DNA from: DATKSS01 sp035533335
GTDB taxonomy: Bacteria; Chloroflexota; Dormibacteria; Dormibacterales; Dormibacteraceae
Length of the DNA: 31,752 nucleotides
Reading direction: 5' to 3'
Assembly: GCA_035533335.1 (NCBI GenBank)
Contig: DATLUC010000079.1
Location: 1 to 31,752 of the forward strand
Shown here: piece by piece, positions 17,014 to 25,655 of the stretch
How positions within the stretch are numbered: the stretch's first letter is position 1
Layout of the letters: each line of letters begins with the position of its first letter
Notes under the pieces: generated by a model
Told to the model about the DNA's origin: nothing
Database searches by the model: none
The model's input: the letters and a program-made list of their open reading frames with translations, nothing else
Translations under genes and position numbers: made by a program

Positions 17014-18737
17014 TGCACACGTTCAGGGTGTGGGCGCCGGACCGCCGCTGCGTGGAGTTGGTGCTGGATGGCCGCCGGTCGACGATGCAGGCCGGGGAGT
17101 CCGGGTGGTGGGACGTCTCGGATCCGGATGCTCACGCCGGGACGCGTTATGGCTTCTCGCTCGATGGCGGCCCTACGCGCCCTGATCCCCGCTCGATGTC
17201 CCAGCCAGACGGCGTGCTGGGCCTCTCGCAGCTGGTCGATCACGCGGCGCACGCCTGGCACGACGGCGGTTGGCGCGGGCGGCCGCTGGAGGGGTCGATC
17301 ATCTATGAGCTGCACACCGGCACCTTCTCGCCCGCCGGCACATTCGACGGCGCCGCCGAGCACATCCAGCACCTGGCCGGCCTGGGCGTCACCACGATCG
17401 AGCTCATGCCGGTGGCGGAGTTCTCGGGCGCGCGCGGCTGGGGTTACGACGGCGCTGCGCTTTACGCCCCTCACCACGCATACGGCGGCCCGGCCGGTCT
17501 GAAACGCCTGGTCGACGCCTGCCATGGCGCCGGGATCGCTGTGCTGGTCGACGTGGTTTACAACCACCTCGGCCCGGTCGGCAACTTCCTCCCCGAGTTC
17601 GGGCCGTACTTCAGCGACCAGCACCACACCGGTTGGGGCGCCGCGCTGAATTTCGACGGGCCGGGAAACGGGGAGGTGCGTCGATTCGTCATCGACAACG
17701 CGCTCATGTGGATCCGCGACTATCACATCGACGGGCTGCGGCTGGACGCGGTCCAGCAGATCGTGGACCAGTCTCCCACTCACGTTCTGGAGCAGCTTGC
17801 GGTCGAAGTCGACGCGATGGGTGCAGAGCTCGGGCGGACCGTGATCCTGGTCGCGGAGACCGAGGTCAACGACGCGCGTTTCGTGCGCTCGCGCGAAGAC
17901 GGAGGTTACGGGCTCGCCGGGGCCTGGTCGGATGACTGGCACCACTCGCTTCATGCTGCGCTGACAGGCGAGCGCTCCGGCTATTACCAGCATTTCGGAT
18001 CCCTCGAGCTGCTGGGCAGGGCGCTTGGCGACGGCTGGGTCTACGCGGGTCCGCGCTCGGCTCGACGGCTGATCACGGACGGGGCCAAGGCAGCCGACGT
18101 CATGCCCCACCAACTGGTGGTGGCCGCCCAGAACCACGACCAGGTCGGCAACCGCGCGGCCGGCGAGCGCCTTGGCCACCTCGTCGACGAGGGATCGCTC
18201 AAGGTGGCGGCGGCGCTCCTGCTTACGTCTCCGTTTACCCCGATGATCTTCCAGGGCGAGGAGTGGGCGTCGAGCAGCCCGTTCCAGTACTTCACGGACC
18301 ACTCCGACCCGAGCCTCCGCAAGGCAGTTTCGGATGGACGCCGTAGGGAGTTTGCCGCCTTCGGCTGGAGGGCCGACCAGGTTCCCGATCCCCAGGACCC
18401 GGCCACCTTCGAGCGCTCAAGGCTCGATTGGAGCGAGCTCGACCAGCCTTCTCATCGCCGCATGCTGGCCTGGTACCGGGACTTGGTCCGGCTGCGAACC
18501 AGGCTCGGTGATGCGGCCGTCCGCGTCGAGGTCGACGCCAACGCCGGCTACCTGATCGTCCGCCGCGGGGCGGTCAGCATCGTGGCCAACCTGGGCCGCG
18601 GCGAATGGCGCTGCCCGGTCGTTCCGGGCACCCAGGTGCTTCTCGCATCGGACCCGTCGATAAGGACGAGCGACGAGGCCCTGAGCCTGCCACGATCCAG
18701 TGTGGTGATCCTGGAGACTTCCCAACCAGATGTCTGA
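17013..18737 (+). CDS. treZ: Malto-oligosyltrehalose trehalohydrolase
   Basis: TreZ, a GH13 enzyme of 574 residues that releases free trehalose from the maltooligosyl-trehalose made by TreY. The ATG at 17013 overlaps the treY stop by one base and starts the usual MHTFRVWAPDR (N-terminal E-set/CBM48 domain). Conserved regions are ELMPVAEF (130-137), DVVYNHLGPVGN (180-191), GLRLDAVQQI with nucleophile Asp245, VAETEVND with Glu282, and QNHDQVGNRAAGERL with the third Asp375. TFQGEEW-type sugar-binding residues are seen at MIFQGEEWASSSPFQYFTDH. The C-terminal beta domain is complete. The stop overlaps treX by eight bases. Length is normal for the family. Confidence 0.96.
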   Translation: MHTFRVWAPDRRCVELVLDGRRSTMQAGESGWWDVSDPDAHAGTRYGFSLDGGPTRPDPRSMSQPDGVLGLSQLVDHAAHAWHDGGWRGRPLEGSIIYELHTGTFSPAGTFDGAAEHIQHLAGLGVTTIELMPVAEFSGARGWGYDGAALYAPHHAYGGPAGLKRLVDACHGAGIAVLVDVVYNHLGPVGNFLPEFGPYFSDQHHTGWGAALNFDGPGNGEVRRFVIDNALMWIRDYHIDGLRLDAVQQIVDQSPTHVLEQLAVEVDAMGAELGRTVILVAETEVNDARFVRSREDGGYGLAGAWSDDWHHSLHAALTGERSGYYQHFGSLELLGRALGDGWVYAGPRSARRLITDGAKAADVMPHQLVVAAQNHDQVGNRAAGERLGHLVDEGSLKVAAALLLTSPFTPMIFQGEEWASSSPFQYFTDHSDPSLRKAVSDGRRREFAAFGWRADQVPDPQDPATFERSRLDWSELDQPSHRRMLAWYRDLVRLRTRLGDAAVRVEVDANAGYLIVRRGAVSIVANLGRGEWRCPVVPGTQVLLASDPSIRTSDEALSLPRSSVVILETSQPDV

Positions 18738-20838
18738 TTCGTCCGGCTCCCGGGTCGAGATATGGCCCGGCCGCGCCTACCCACTCGGACCGGCTTCCGA
18801 CGGAGGCGGCACCAACTTCGCCTTGTTCTCAGAAGTGGCGACCGCAGTCGATCTGTGCCTGTTCGATGACGCGGGGTTAGAGCGTCGGGTCCGCATGGAA
18901 GAGGTCGACGCCTTTTCCTGGCACGCCTATCTGCCCAACGTCGGACCTGGTCAGCGGTACGGCTACCGGGTCCACGGGTCGTACGACCCGGAGCACGGAA
19001 TTCGTTGCAACCCCAACAAGCTGCTGCTCGACCCGTACGCGCGGGCGATTGAAGGGGGCGTCGACTGGAACACCTCCTGCTATGCGCACGACCCCGAGCA
19101 CGTGAACACCGTCAACATCGAAGACAGCGCTCCTCACGTCTTCAGGTCCGTGGTGCACAACCCGACCTTCGACTGGGGTGCTGACCGTTCGCCCGACACG
19201 CCCCTTCACGAGTCGATCATCTACGAGGCTCATCTCAAGGGTTTCACGCGTCGCCATCCCGACGTGCCCGAACCGCTTCGCGGGACGTACGCGGGCTTCG
19301 CCCACCCGTCGGTGGTGGACCACCTCGTGTCACTCGGCGTGACCGCGGTCGAGCTCCTCCCGGTGCACCAGTTCGTGAACGACCACCGCCTGCTCGACAT
19401 GGGACTCAGCAACTATTGGGGTTACAACACGATCGGATTCTTCGCCCCGCACAACGAGTACTCGAGCTCCGGGCAGCGCGGCGAGCAGGTGAACGAGTTC
19501 AAAGCGATGGTGAGGACCCTGCACGAGGCCGGTATCGAGGTCATCCTCGACGTGGTCTACAACCACACTGCAGAGGGCAATCACCTGGGTCCCACCCTGT
19601 GCTTCAAAGGCATCGACAACTCCGCGTACTACCGCCTGGTGCCCGGGGATCCGACGTTCTACTACGACACGACCGGCACCGGGAACAGCCTCAATGTGGC
19701 TCACGCTCACGCGCTTCAGCTGATCATGGACTCCCTTCGGTACTGGGTCACCGAGATGCACGTCGACGGCTTCCGCTTCGACCTCGCCGCTACGCTGGCG
19801 CGCGAGTTCTTCGAGGTCGACCGCTTGTCCACCTTCTTCGACCTGATCCAGCAGGACCCTGTCGTCAGCCGGGTCAAGCTCATCGCCGAGCCGTGGGACA
19901 TCGGACAGGGCGGCTACCAGGTCGGAAACTTTCCCGCCTTGTGGTCGGAGTGGAACGGTCGGTACCGCGACACCGTCCGCGACTTCTGGCGCGGAGAGCC
20001 GGCGACGGTGGCCGAGCTCGCGTCACGGCTGACCGGCAGCTCCGACCTTTACCAGAGCGACACACGACGCCCCGTCGCGAGCATCAACTTCATCACGGCT
20101 CACGACGGCTTTCCCATGCGCGACCTCGTCTCATACAACGAGAAACACAACGAGGCGAACGGCGAGAACAACGCCGACGGCGAGTCTCACAACCGGTCCT
20201 GGAACTGCGGGGCGGAGGGGGACACCGACCAGCAGGAGGTGCTGACCCGCCGCGCCAAGCAGCAGCGCAACTTCCTGGCGACGCTTCTCCTGTCCCAGGG
20301 CGTGCCGATGCTGCTCGCGGGGGACGAGCTCGGGCGGACCCAGAACGGCAACAACAACGCGTACTGCCAGGACAACGAGATCTCCTGGCTCGACTGGTCC
20401 GCCATTGACGAAGGTCTCCTGGCGTATGCACGCTGGTTGATCGCGTTTCGCCGCCGGCATCCCATCTTCCGCCGCCGGCGTTGGTTCCAGGGCCGGCCCA
20501 TCCGCGGCAACGTCGACATAGGATGGTTTAAGCCGGACGGCGAGGCGATGACGGACCAGGACTGGGAGGTCGGTCATGCACGATCGCTGGGTGCCTACCT
20601 GAACGGCAAGGCGATCCCTTCCAAAGACGAGCGCGGCCGGCAGGTCGTCGACGACTCGTTCGTGCTGCTGTTCAACGCCCACTCCGAATCCGTCGACTGG
20701 GTGATTCCGGGCGAGTTCGGGCAGTCATGGAGGGTGGTGCTCGACACCGCGCCCTCGCAGCTCGACGCCGTCGCCAAAGAGGTGAAGGGAACGGTCACCA
20801 CGAAGGACCGCTCGGTGATGGTGCTCCAGCAGTCCTAG
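18730..20838 (+). CDS. treX/glgX: Glycogen debranching enzyme (isoamylase type)
   Basis: GH13 debranching enzyme of 702 residues that hydrolyses alpha-1,6 branches of glycogen, supplying linear maltodextrins to TreY. The ATG at 18730 overlaps the treZ stop by eight bases. The N-terminal CBM48 domain starts with RAYPLGPASDGGGTNFALFS. Catalytic regions: DVVYNHTAEGNHLGP (274-288), GFRFDLAATLARE with nucleophile Asp351, LIAEPWDIGQGGYQVG with Glu387, and FITAHDGFPMRDLVSYNEKHN with the third Asp. The NNNAYCQDNEISWLDW segment is typical of GlgX/TreX. In this operon position the name treX is apt; glgX is the general name. Confidence 0.95.
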   Translation: MSDSSGSRVEIWPGRAYPLGPASDGGGTNFALFSEVATAVDLCLFDDAGLERRVRMEEVDAFSWHAYLPNVGPGQRYGYRVHGSYDPEHGIRCNPNKLLLDPYARAIEGGVDWNTSCYAHDPEHVNTVNIEDSAPHVFRSVVHNPTFDWGADRSPDTPLHESIIYEAHLKGFTRRHPDVPEPLRGTYAGFAHPSVVDHLVSLGVTAVELLPVHQFVNDHRLLDMGLSNYWGYNTIGFFAPHNEYSSSGQRGEQVNEFKAMVRTLHEAGIEVILDVVYNHTAEGNHLGPTLCFKGIDNSAYYRLVPGDPTFYYDTTGTGNSLNVAHAHALQLIMDSLRYWVTEMHVDGFRFDLAATLAREFFEVDRLSTFFDLIQQDPVVSRVKLIAEPWDIGQGGYQVGNFPALWSEWNGRYRDTVRDFWRGEPATVAELASRLTGSSDLYQSDTRRPVASINFITAHDGFPMRDLVSYNEKHNEANGENNADGESHNRSWNCGAEGDTDQQEVLTRRAKQQRNFLATLLLSQGVPMLLAGDELGRTQNGNNNAYCQDNEISWLDWSAIDEGLLAYARWLIAFRRRHPIFRRRRWFQGRPIRGNVDIGWFKPDGEAMTDQDWEVGHARSLGAYLNGKAIPSKDERGRQVVDDSFVLLFNAHSESVDWVIPGEFGQSWRVVLDTAPSQLDAVAKEVKGTVTTKDRSVMVLQQS

Positions 20839-20847
20839 GAGGTCGGC

Positions 20848-21198
20848 TCAGCTCGCGATGAGCGAGCGAACCGTCGCGAGAAGGTCGGCCGGGTCGAAGG
20901 GCTTGGCGAGCACGGCGTTGGCCTGTCGCCCGGCATCGCCGAGGTCGGCGGCCCCGCTCAGCAGGATAACCGGGACGTGCGCCGTCGCCGCGTCAGCGCT
21001 CAGGCGCTGGATCAGCTCCAGTCCGCCCATCACCGGCATCTTCAGGTCTGCCACCACCACGTCCGGCCGGCGGCCCGCGATCAGACCCAGCGCGGCCTGG
21101 CCGTGGGGGGCCTCGTCGATCTCGTAACCGTCTCGCTCCAGCACCATCCCAATCACCATCCGCAGCGTCGGGTCGTCCTCGACGATGAGAACCCTCAC
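20848..21198 (-). CDS. Single-domain response regulator (CheY-like)
   Basis: 116-residue receiver domain with no output domain. It has an acidic pocket VEDD (residues 7-9), phosphoacceptor Asp51 in VVVADLKMPVMGG, Ser81 in LLSG and Lys99 in LAKPF. It overlaps the histidine kinase gene upstream by four bases, so the kinase is its obvious partner. Without an output domain it must signal by protein contact or phosphotransfer. It converges on treX with nine bases between stops. A short inverted repeat GCTCGC/GCGAGC at 20851-20867 inside its end might help termination. Confidence 0.93.
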   Translation of the reverse strand: MRVLIVEDDPTLRMVIGMVLERDGYEIDEAPHGQAALGLIAGRRPDVVVADLKMPVMGGLELIQRLSADAATAHVPVILLSGAADLGDAGRQANAVLAKPFDPADLLATVRSLIAS

Positions 21199-22925
21199 GC
21201 GACCGGCAGCCCGAACTCGATCCGCGTGCCGACCCCGGGTTGGCTGTCGATCTTGTACCAGCCGCCGGCCAGGATCGCGCGCTCCTTGAGCGAGAGCAGG
21301 CCGAGGTGGCCGGGAAGGTTGTTGCGCTCCGAGACCACAAACCCCTTGCCGTCGTCCTCGACCACTCCCTCGATAGCGCCCGCCGCGAGCTTGAGCGTGA
21401 GCCGGACGCGCTTCGCGTTGGCATGCTTCTCGACGTTGGTGAGCGCCTCGGCCACCTGGCGGAACACCGTCGATTTCAGCTGGTAGGGAAGCTCGTCGGG
21501 CAGATCGAGGTCGAGCTCGACGTCCGCCTGGGTGAGCGAGCTCAGCATTGCAAGGCGCTCGCGAATCGACTCCTTGAGGCCGCCGGGATGGTCCAGCGCG
21601 GGAGGGCGCACCTCGAACAGGAGGCGGCGCAGGGAATCCTCGGTCTGGGCGAGCAGGTCCCGGATCGCCGCCAGGGTCGCGCCGTCGCGACCGTCAAGGT
21701 GCTTCAGGCGCTCCAGGTGCAGCTCCACCGCCGTCAGCTTCTGGAGCGCATCGTCGTGCAGCTCGCTCGCGAAGCGCTTGCCGGACTTGTCCACGGCGGT
21801 GGCGACGTTCTTGAGCAGAAGCTGGCGCGCCGCGTCCACCTTTTCCAGGCGCTCGATGGTCTTCTGCAGGTCGGTCTCCGCATGCTTCAACTGCCAGACC
21901 AGCCCGGCCGCGAGGCCCGCCTTCTGCAAGACCCAGGTGTCCTCGCGGGTGAAACCATCAGGGCGCGCCGAGTCGTATGCCGCGACCAGGCCGAGTCGCT
22001 CGTCGCCTGCCCGCCACGGCACGCTGATCGCGTCTTCGACGCCGAGCGCGTCGAGCACGTACTTGAAGTCCTGAGAATCATCGGATCGCGAAGCGCGAAA
22101 GACGAAATCCTGGAAGACCACCCTGCTCGCGAGGTCGTCGCCGTCTGGTACGCATGGCGTGGGATCGAGTCGTCTCACAAACTCGTCCTCCACGCCGTGC
22201 GCCCCCGCCATCGCGCCGAGGCGTCCCTTACCGTCAAGCTGCCAGAACAGCACCTTCTTCGCGTCGACCAGATCGGCGATGCTCCGCGTGAGGCGCTGAT
22301 AGAAATCCGCCAGGCTATGGCCGGTCCTCGCGTGCGCCGAGACGGCGAGCAGCGTGGCTACGGCCAGCTCGTGGGCGCGTTCCACCCGCTCGGCGCTTCG
22401 AGCGCGCTCGCCGTGCAGCTGGGGCTCCTGCTCGATGCGCTCGAGCTCGGTCCGCGGGTTGGTCCGCACGCTGCTCGTCTCGCCCTGGCTCTGCTGGAGC
22501 CGGACGATCTCGAGCGTCGCAGCCAGCAGGTTGGCAAATGTGACAAACACGCGGCGCTCGAGGTCGCTGTACGCCGATCCTCGGGTCACGCCTGTGACCC
22601 CCAACATGCGGCCGCCTGCCCGAAGCGGGCAAAGGCACACCGCGCCGGAAAGGTGTTGCGTCCCCACCGCCACCTTTGCCTGTTGCAGGAGGCCCGCGAG
22701 CTCACCACCGGCCGCGCCCGGCGGCGTGCGGGTGAAGAGCTCCTCCGCGCCGAGGCTGTCACCGGTCAGCCGGATGAACGCCGCGGACGAGCCGGTCAGC
22801 TCGAGCTCCCAAGCCAAAGCGGTCTCGGCGGTCGCCGCCACCGTCTGGTGGGGAGTGACGTCCAGCAACGCGGCCTCGCCCCGCTCGAGCGCCTCCCCCA
22901 AGTCTACTTCTCCCGTCCTGGCCAT
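21195..22925 (-). CDS. GAF-domain sensor histidine kinase (HisKA_3, NarL-partner type)
   Basis: Soluble kinase of about 576 residues from the ATG at 22925. An in-frame TTG at 22952 would add nine residues and has an AGGA nearby, so the start is uncertain. There are no membrane spans. Two GAF-like sensory regions lie at about residues 30-150 and 200-350 (numbered from the longer start), separated by a charged helix. The dimerisation/phosphoacceptor part is RFASELHDDALQKLTAVE with His399, as in HisKA_3 kinases. The ATPase domain has NVEKHANA, VEDDGKGF and GHLGLLSLKERA. Such GAF-HisKA_3 kinases sense cytosolic signals such as redox or ligands. It is coupled to the CheY-like protein and points away from the regulator at 23050. 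Confidence 0.92.
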   Translation of the reverse strand: MARTGEVDLGEALERGEAALLDVTPHQTVAATAETALAWELELTGSSAAFIRLTGDSLGAEELFTRTPPGAAGGELAGLLQQAKVAVGTQHLSGAVCLCPLRAGGRMLGVTGVTRGSAYSDLERRVFVTFANLLAATLEIVRLQQSQGETSSVRTNPRTELERIEQEPQLHGERARSAERVERAHELAVATLLAVSAHARTGHSLADFYQRLTRSIADLVDAKKVLFWQLDGKGRLGAMAGAHGVEDEFVRRLDPTPCVPDGDDLASRVVFQDFVFRASRSDDSQDFKYVLDALGVEDAISVPWRAGDERLGLVAAYDSARPDGFTREDTWVLQKAGLAAGLVWQLKHAETDLQKTIERLEKVDAARQLLLKNVATAVDKSGKRFASELHDDALQKLTAVELHLERLKHLDGRDGATLAAIRDLLAQTEDSLRRLLFEVRPPALDHPGGLKESIRERLAMLSSLTQADVELDLDLPDELPYQLKSTVFRQVAEALTNVEKHANAKRVRLTLKLAAGAIEGVVEDDGKGFVVSERNNLPGHLGLLSLKERAILAGGWYKIDSQPGVGTRIEFGLPVA

Positions 22926-23049
22926 ATCCAATTCGTCCCCTTGTGCCGCCAAGAAATCCTACTAGTCGGGCCGTGCGCGGGCCACGACTTGACGGTGGCG
23001 TCAGATCGCGCTCCTCACTTATGATCAGGCTCGGGGTGGGGGGGGAACC

Positions 23050-23565
23050 TTGATACAGACGAGTTGGCCGTTTGGTCGCGCATGGCTGCCGGACGTCGCC
23101 GGGACGCCCTTGGAGTCGTCCCTCGAGCGCGATGCTGTCCTGGCCGCCAACCGCCCCGCCAGCGCCAAACCGATCCGCGTCCTGCTCATCGAGGACGATG
23201 CGACGATCGCCGAGATGTACCGGGTGCAGCTGGACTACGACGGCTACCAGGTCACTGTCGTCAACACCGGCGAGGGCGCCATCCACGCGCTGGAGGCGTC
23301 TCGGCCGGACATCATCCTGCTCGACCTGCTCCTTCCAGATCGCAGCGGCCTCGAGGTCATGGTCGACATCAACCAGGCCTTCTCCGACCATCCCCCGGTG
23401 GTGATCCTTTCCAACTATGGCGAGCCGACCATGATCGAGCGCGGCCTGTCGCTCGGAGCCGCCGAGTACCTCGTCAAGTCCAGGGTCACGCCCGATTCGG
23501 TGTCGCGCTCGATCCCGGGTTGGATCGACCAGAACAGCAACGCCGGCCCTTCGCGAAACGACTGA
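23050..23565 (+). CDS. Single-domain response regulator with N-terminal extension
   Basis: 171 residues. The TTG at 23050 is preceded by a G-rich run (GGGGGGG AA), a usable but unusual ribosome binding site. About 40 poorly conserved residues come before the receiver domain. The receiver has the acidic pair in LLIEDDATIA, phosphoacceptor Asp92 in LLDLLLPDRSG, and Lys143 in YLVKSR. A true start within the first 40 residues is possible, but no better in-frame start was seen. One base separates its stop from the kinase gene at 23567, which is its likely partner. No output domain is present. Confidence 0.88.
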   Translation: MIQTSWPFGRAWLPDVAGTPLESSLERDAVLAANRPASAKPIRVLLIEDDATIAEMYRVQLDYDGYQVTVVNTGEGAIHALEASRPDIILLDLLLPDRSGLEVMVDINQAFSDHPPVVILSNYGEPTMIERGLSLGAAEYLVKSRVTPDSVSRSIPGWIDQNSNAGPSRND

Positions 23566-23566
23566 C

Positions 23567-25399
23567 ATGCCAACCGCGAGTCAGATCATCCAGGTCCTGG
23601 CATCGATCGGCTTCATCGGCCTCGGCGTGGCGATGTTCGTCCAGTGGTGGAGGCGTCGCGGCCGCGCCGAGGCGATGCTCGCCTGGTCCCTCGGTCTCTT
23701 TGCCGTGGTCGCCGCGAACGGCCTGATCCAGAGAGTCTGGGGCACTTCGAGGCCCCTGACCGCAATCACGTTCGTGGCCTTCCTTGGGTCTGGCTATTTC
23801 GTGCTGCTCTTCCGAGATGCGTTCCTGCCGCTCAAGCCACCAATACGCCGGGCGGCCACAGTTCTCTTGGTCGTTGGATGTGGTCTAGGGGTCGTTTTCG
23901 CAACGGTCCTGTCGACCGGCGGCGCTCTCAGGGCAGGTGTGACCCTCGCGTTGGTGCTGACCTGGGGGGCCTTCATGGGAGAGCCGATCGCGCGGTTCTG
24001 GATGGCCAGCCGGAACCAGCCGGCCGTTCAGAGCTCTCGGATGAAGGCATTCAGCCTTGGCTTTGCGGGCCTGCTCACGATCCTGCTTCTGGCCGTGATC
24101 GGTGGCGCCGCGCTCAGGAGCCAGGTCCCCACGGTGTTGCTCGATCTGGTTGCTCTGGCACTGGTTCCGATCATCTATGTGAGCTTCGCCCCCCCTTCGA
24201 TCCTCAGGCGAATCTGGCGCATGGGGGAGGAGAACGAGCTCCGGGCCGCGATCCAGGACCTGCTCATCTTCACCCCCGGGCCGCAAGCCTTGGCCGAGCA
24301 GGCGATCGGGTGGGCGTGGCGACTGACGGGCGCGCAGGCCGCTTTCCTGGTCGACGCGGGAGGCAACATCGTGGCGACCCGCAACATCGACCGCGCGGCC
24401 GTGCAGCGGATCCTCGAGGGCAAAGGAGCGGAGGTGAGAGGCTTCTTCCCTGGGACTGAGGGCGCCACCGCGATGATCGCGCCGCTTCGCTTGACGGAAG
24501 GCACCGGGTACATCGGCGTCGTGGCCGGGTCGTTCACGCCACTTTTTGGAAATGACGAGATCAACCTGCTCGAGGGCTATGCGTCTTCCGTGGCGGCGGG
24601 TCTCGAGCGGACGCGGGTCACCGAGCGAATCGCAACGATCGAGAAGCACAAGAGCCAATTCCTCAACCTTGCCTCCCACGAGCTGCGCGGGCCGCTGACC
24701 GTGATTCGCGGCTACGGGTCCATGCTCCAGCGCGGGCTCCTGGGTGACCTGAACGAGAGGGGCCGCAAGGCTGCGCCGGTGATGATGGCCAAGATCCTGG
24801 AGATGAATGCGCTCATCGAGCAGATGATCGAAGCCGCGAGGCTCGAGGACGGTGCCCTGCTGATCAAGCCCGAGGAAGCAGACCTGTGTGACATCGTCAC
24901 CTCGGCCATCGCAAAGGTCGAGCCGGTCCTGGACGAGAAGCACCGCATCGTCCTTGTCTCGCCGAACCGGCCGGTTCTCGTGATGGTCGATGCCCAGAGG
25001 GTGCAGACGATCGTCACCAACCTCATCGACAACGCCGTCAAGTACTCACCCGAAGGTGGTGATGTCACCTGCATCGTCACCCTCCGCGGCGGCGTGGCGC
25101 GAGTCAGCGTCAAAGACACCGGGATCGGGATTGCCAAAGACGATCTGCCGATTCTCTTCACTCGCTTCGGCCGAGTGTCCAACACTTCGACCAACCATTT
25201 CCCCGGCACCGGGCTCGGGCTGTACCTGGGGAGGCAGCTGGCGCGTCTGCAAGGCGGCGAGATCACGGTCGAGTCGGCTGCAGGGGACGGAAGCACGTTC
25301 ACTCTGCACCTGCCGGCGGCCGAGCCTTCCACGGGGACCGGAAAGGTGGGCGAGCTCTCGCAGAGCGTCGCCCCGGGAGGCGGGGTCCAGCTCAGCTAG
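23567..25399 (+). CDS. Membrane-bound sensor histidine kinase
   Basis: 610 residues. The N-terminal 210 residues hold about six to seven membrane spans (IIQVLASIGFIGLGVAMFV, AWSLGLFAVVAANGLI, AATVLLVVGCGLGVVF, SLGFAGLLTILLLAVIGG, LLDLVALALVPIIYVSF), an MHYT/7TM-like sensor. A GAF-like region follows at about 225-350. The HisKA domain has FLNLASHELRGPLTVIRGY with phosphoacceptor His371. The HATPase_c domain has NLIDNAVKYSPEGG (N485/N489), KDTGIGIAKDDLPILFTRF and GTGLGLYLGRQLA. Its start follows the response regulator stop by one base, so both form one operon. The signal is unknown. Confidence 0.93.
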   Translation: MPTASQIIQVLASIGFIGLGVAMFVQWWRRRGRAEAMLAWSLGLFAVVAANGLIQRVWGTSRPLTAITFVAFLGSGYFVLLFRDAFLPLKPPIRRAATVLLVVGCGLGVVFATVLSTGGALRAGVTLALVLTWGAFMGEPIARFWMASRNQPAVQSSRMKAFSLGFAGLLTILLLAVIGGAALRSQVPTVLLDLVALALVPIIYVSFAPPSILRRIWRMGEENELRAAIQDLLIFTPGPQALAEQAIGWAWRLTGAQAAFLVDAGGNIVATRNIDRAAVQRILEGKGAEVRGFFPGTEGATAMIAPLRLTEGTGYIGVVAGSFTPLFGNDEINLLEGYASSVAAGLERTRVTERIATIEKHKSQFLNLASHELRGPLTVIRGYGSMLQRGLLGDLNERGRKAAPVMMAKILEMNALIEQMIEAARLEDGALLIKPEEADLCDIVTSAIAKVEPVLDEKHRIVLVSPNRPVLVMVDAQRVQTIVTNLIDNAVKYSPEGGDVTCIVTLRGGVARVSVKDTGIGIAKDDLPILFTRFGRVSNTSTNHFPGTGLGLYLGRQLARLQGGEITVESAAGDGSTFTLHLPAAEPSTGTGKVGELSQSVAPGGGVQLS

Positions 25400-25490
25400 C
25401 GCGTCCGCGGAGACACCTCCACAGCTTCGACCGGCCAGATTTTGCGCGATTTCATTGCTCCGCCGCGCGGCCTTATAGCAAGCTACCCGG

Positions 25491-25655
25491 ATGATTCGTG
25501 AGGAGGTGGCGCCGGTCGCTGGCAAGGTTGCGGTGATCACGGGTGGCGCCAGTAGACTCGGACGCACCATCGCAGTGGGGCCGGCCCGGCAGGGAGCCCA
25601 AATCAGTCGAGGGGTCGGCGATCCTGGCGGCCTCGCTGCTGCGGCGCGCCCATGA
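25491..25655 (+). pseudogene. Short-chain dehydrogenase/reductase remnant (54 codons)
   Basis: An ATG at 25491 opens a 54-residue frame. It contains GKVAVITGGASRLGRTIA, the NAD(P)-binding start of the SDR family (TGxxxGxG-like, with the last Gly region altered), then ARQGAQIS before sequence that no longer resembles an SDR. The catalytic YxxxK region is absent, so the product cannot be an active enzyme. The stop overlaps the ATG of the antiporter gene (ATGA), so the remnant may now serve as a leader reading frame for it. It is too short for most gene callers. Confidence 0.65.
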
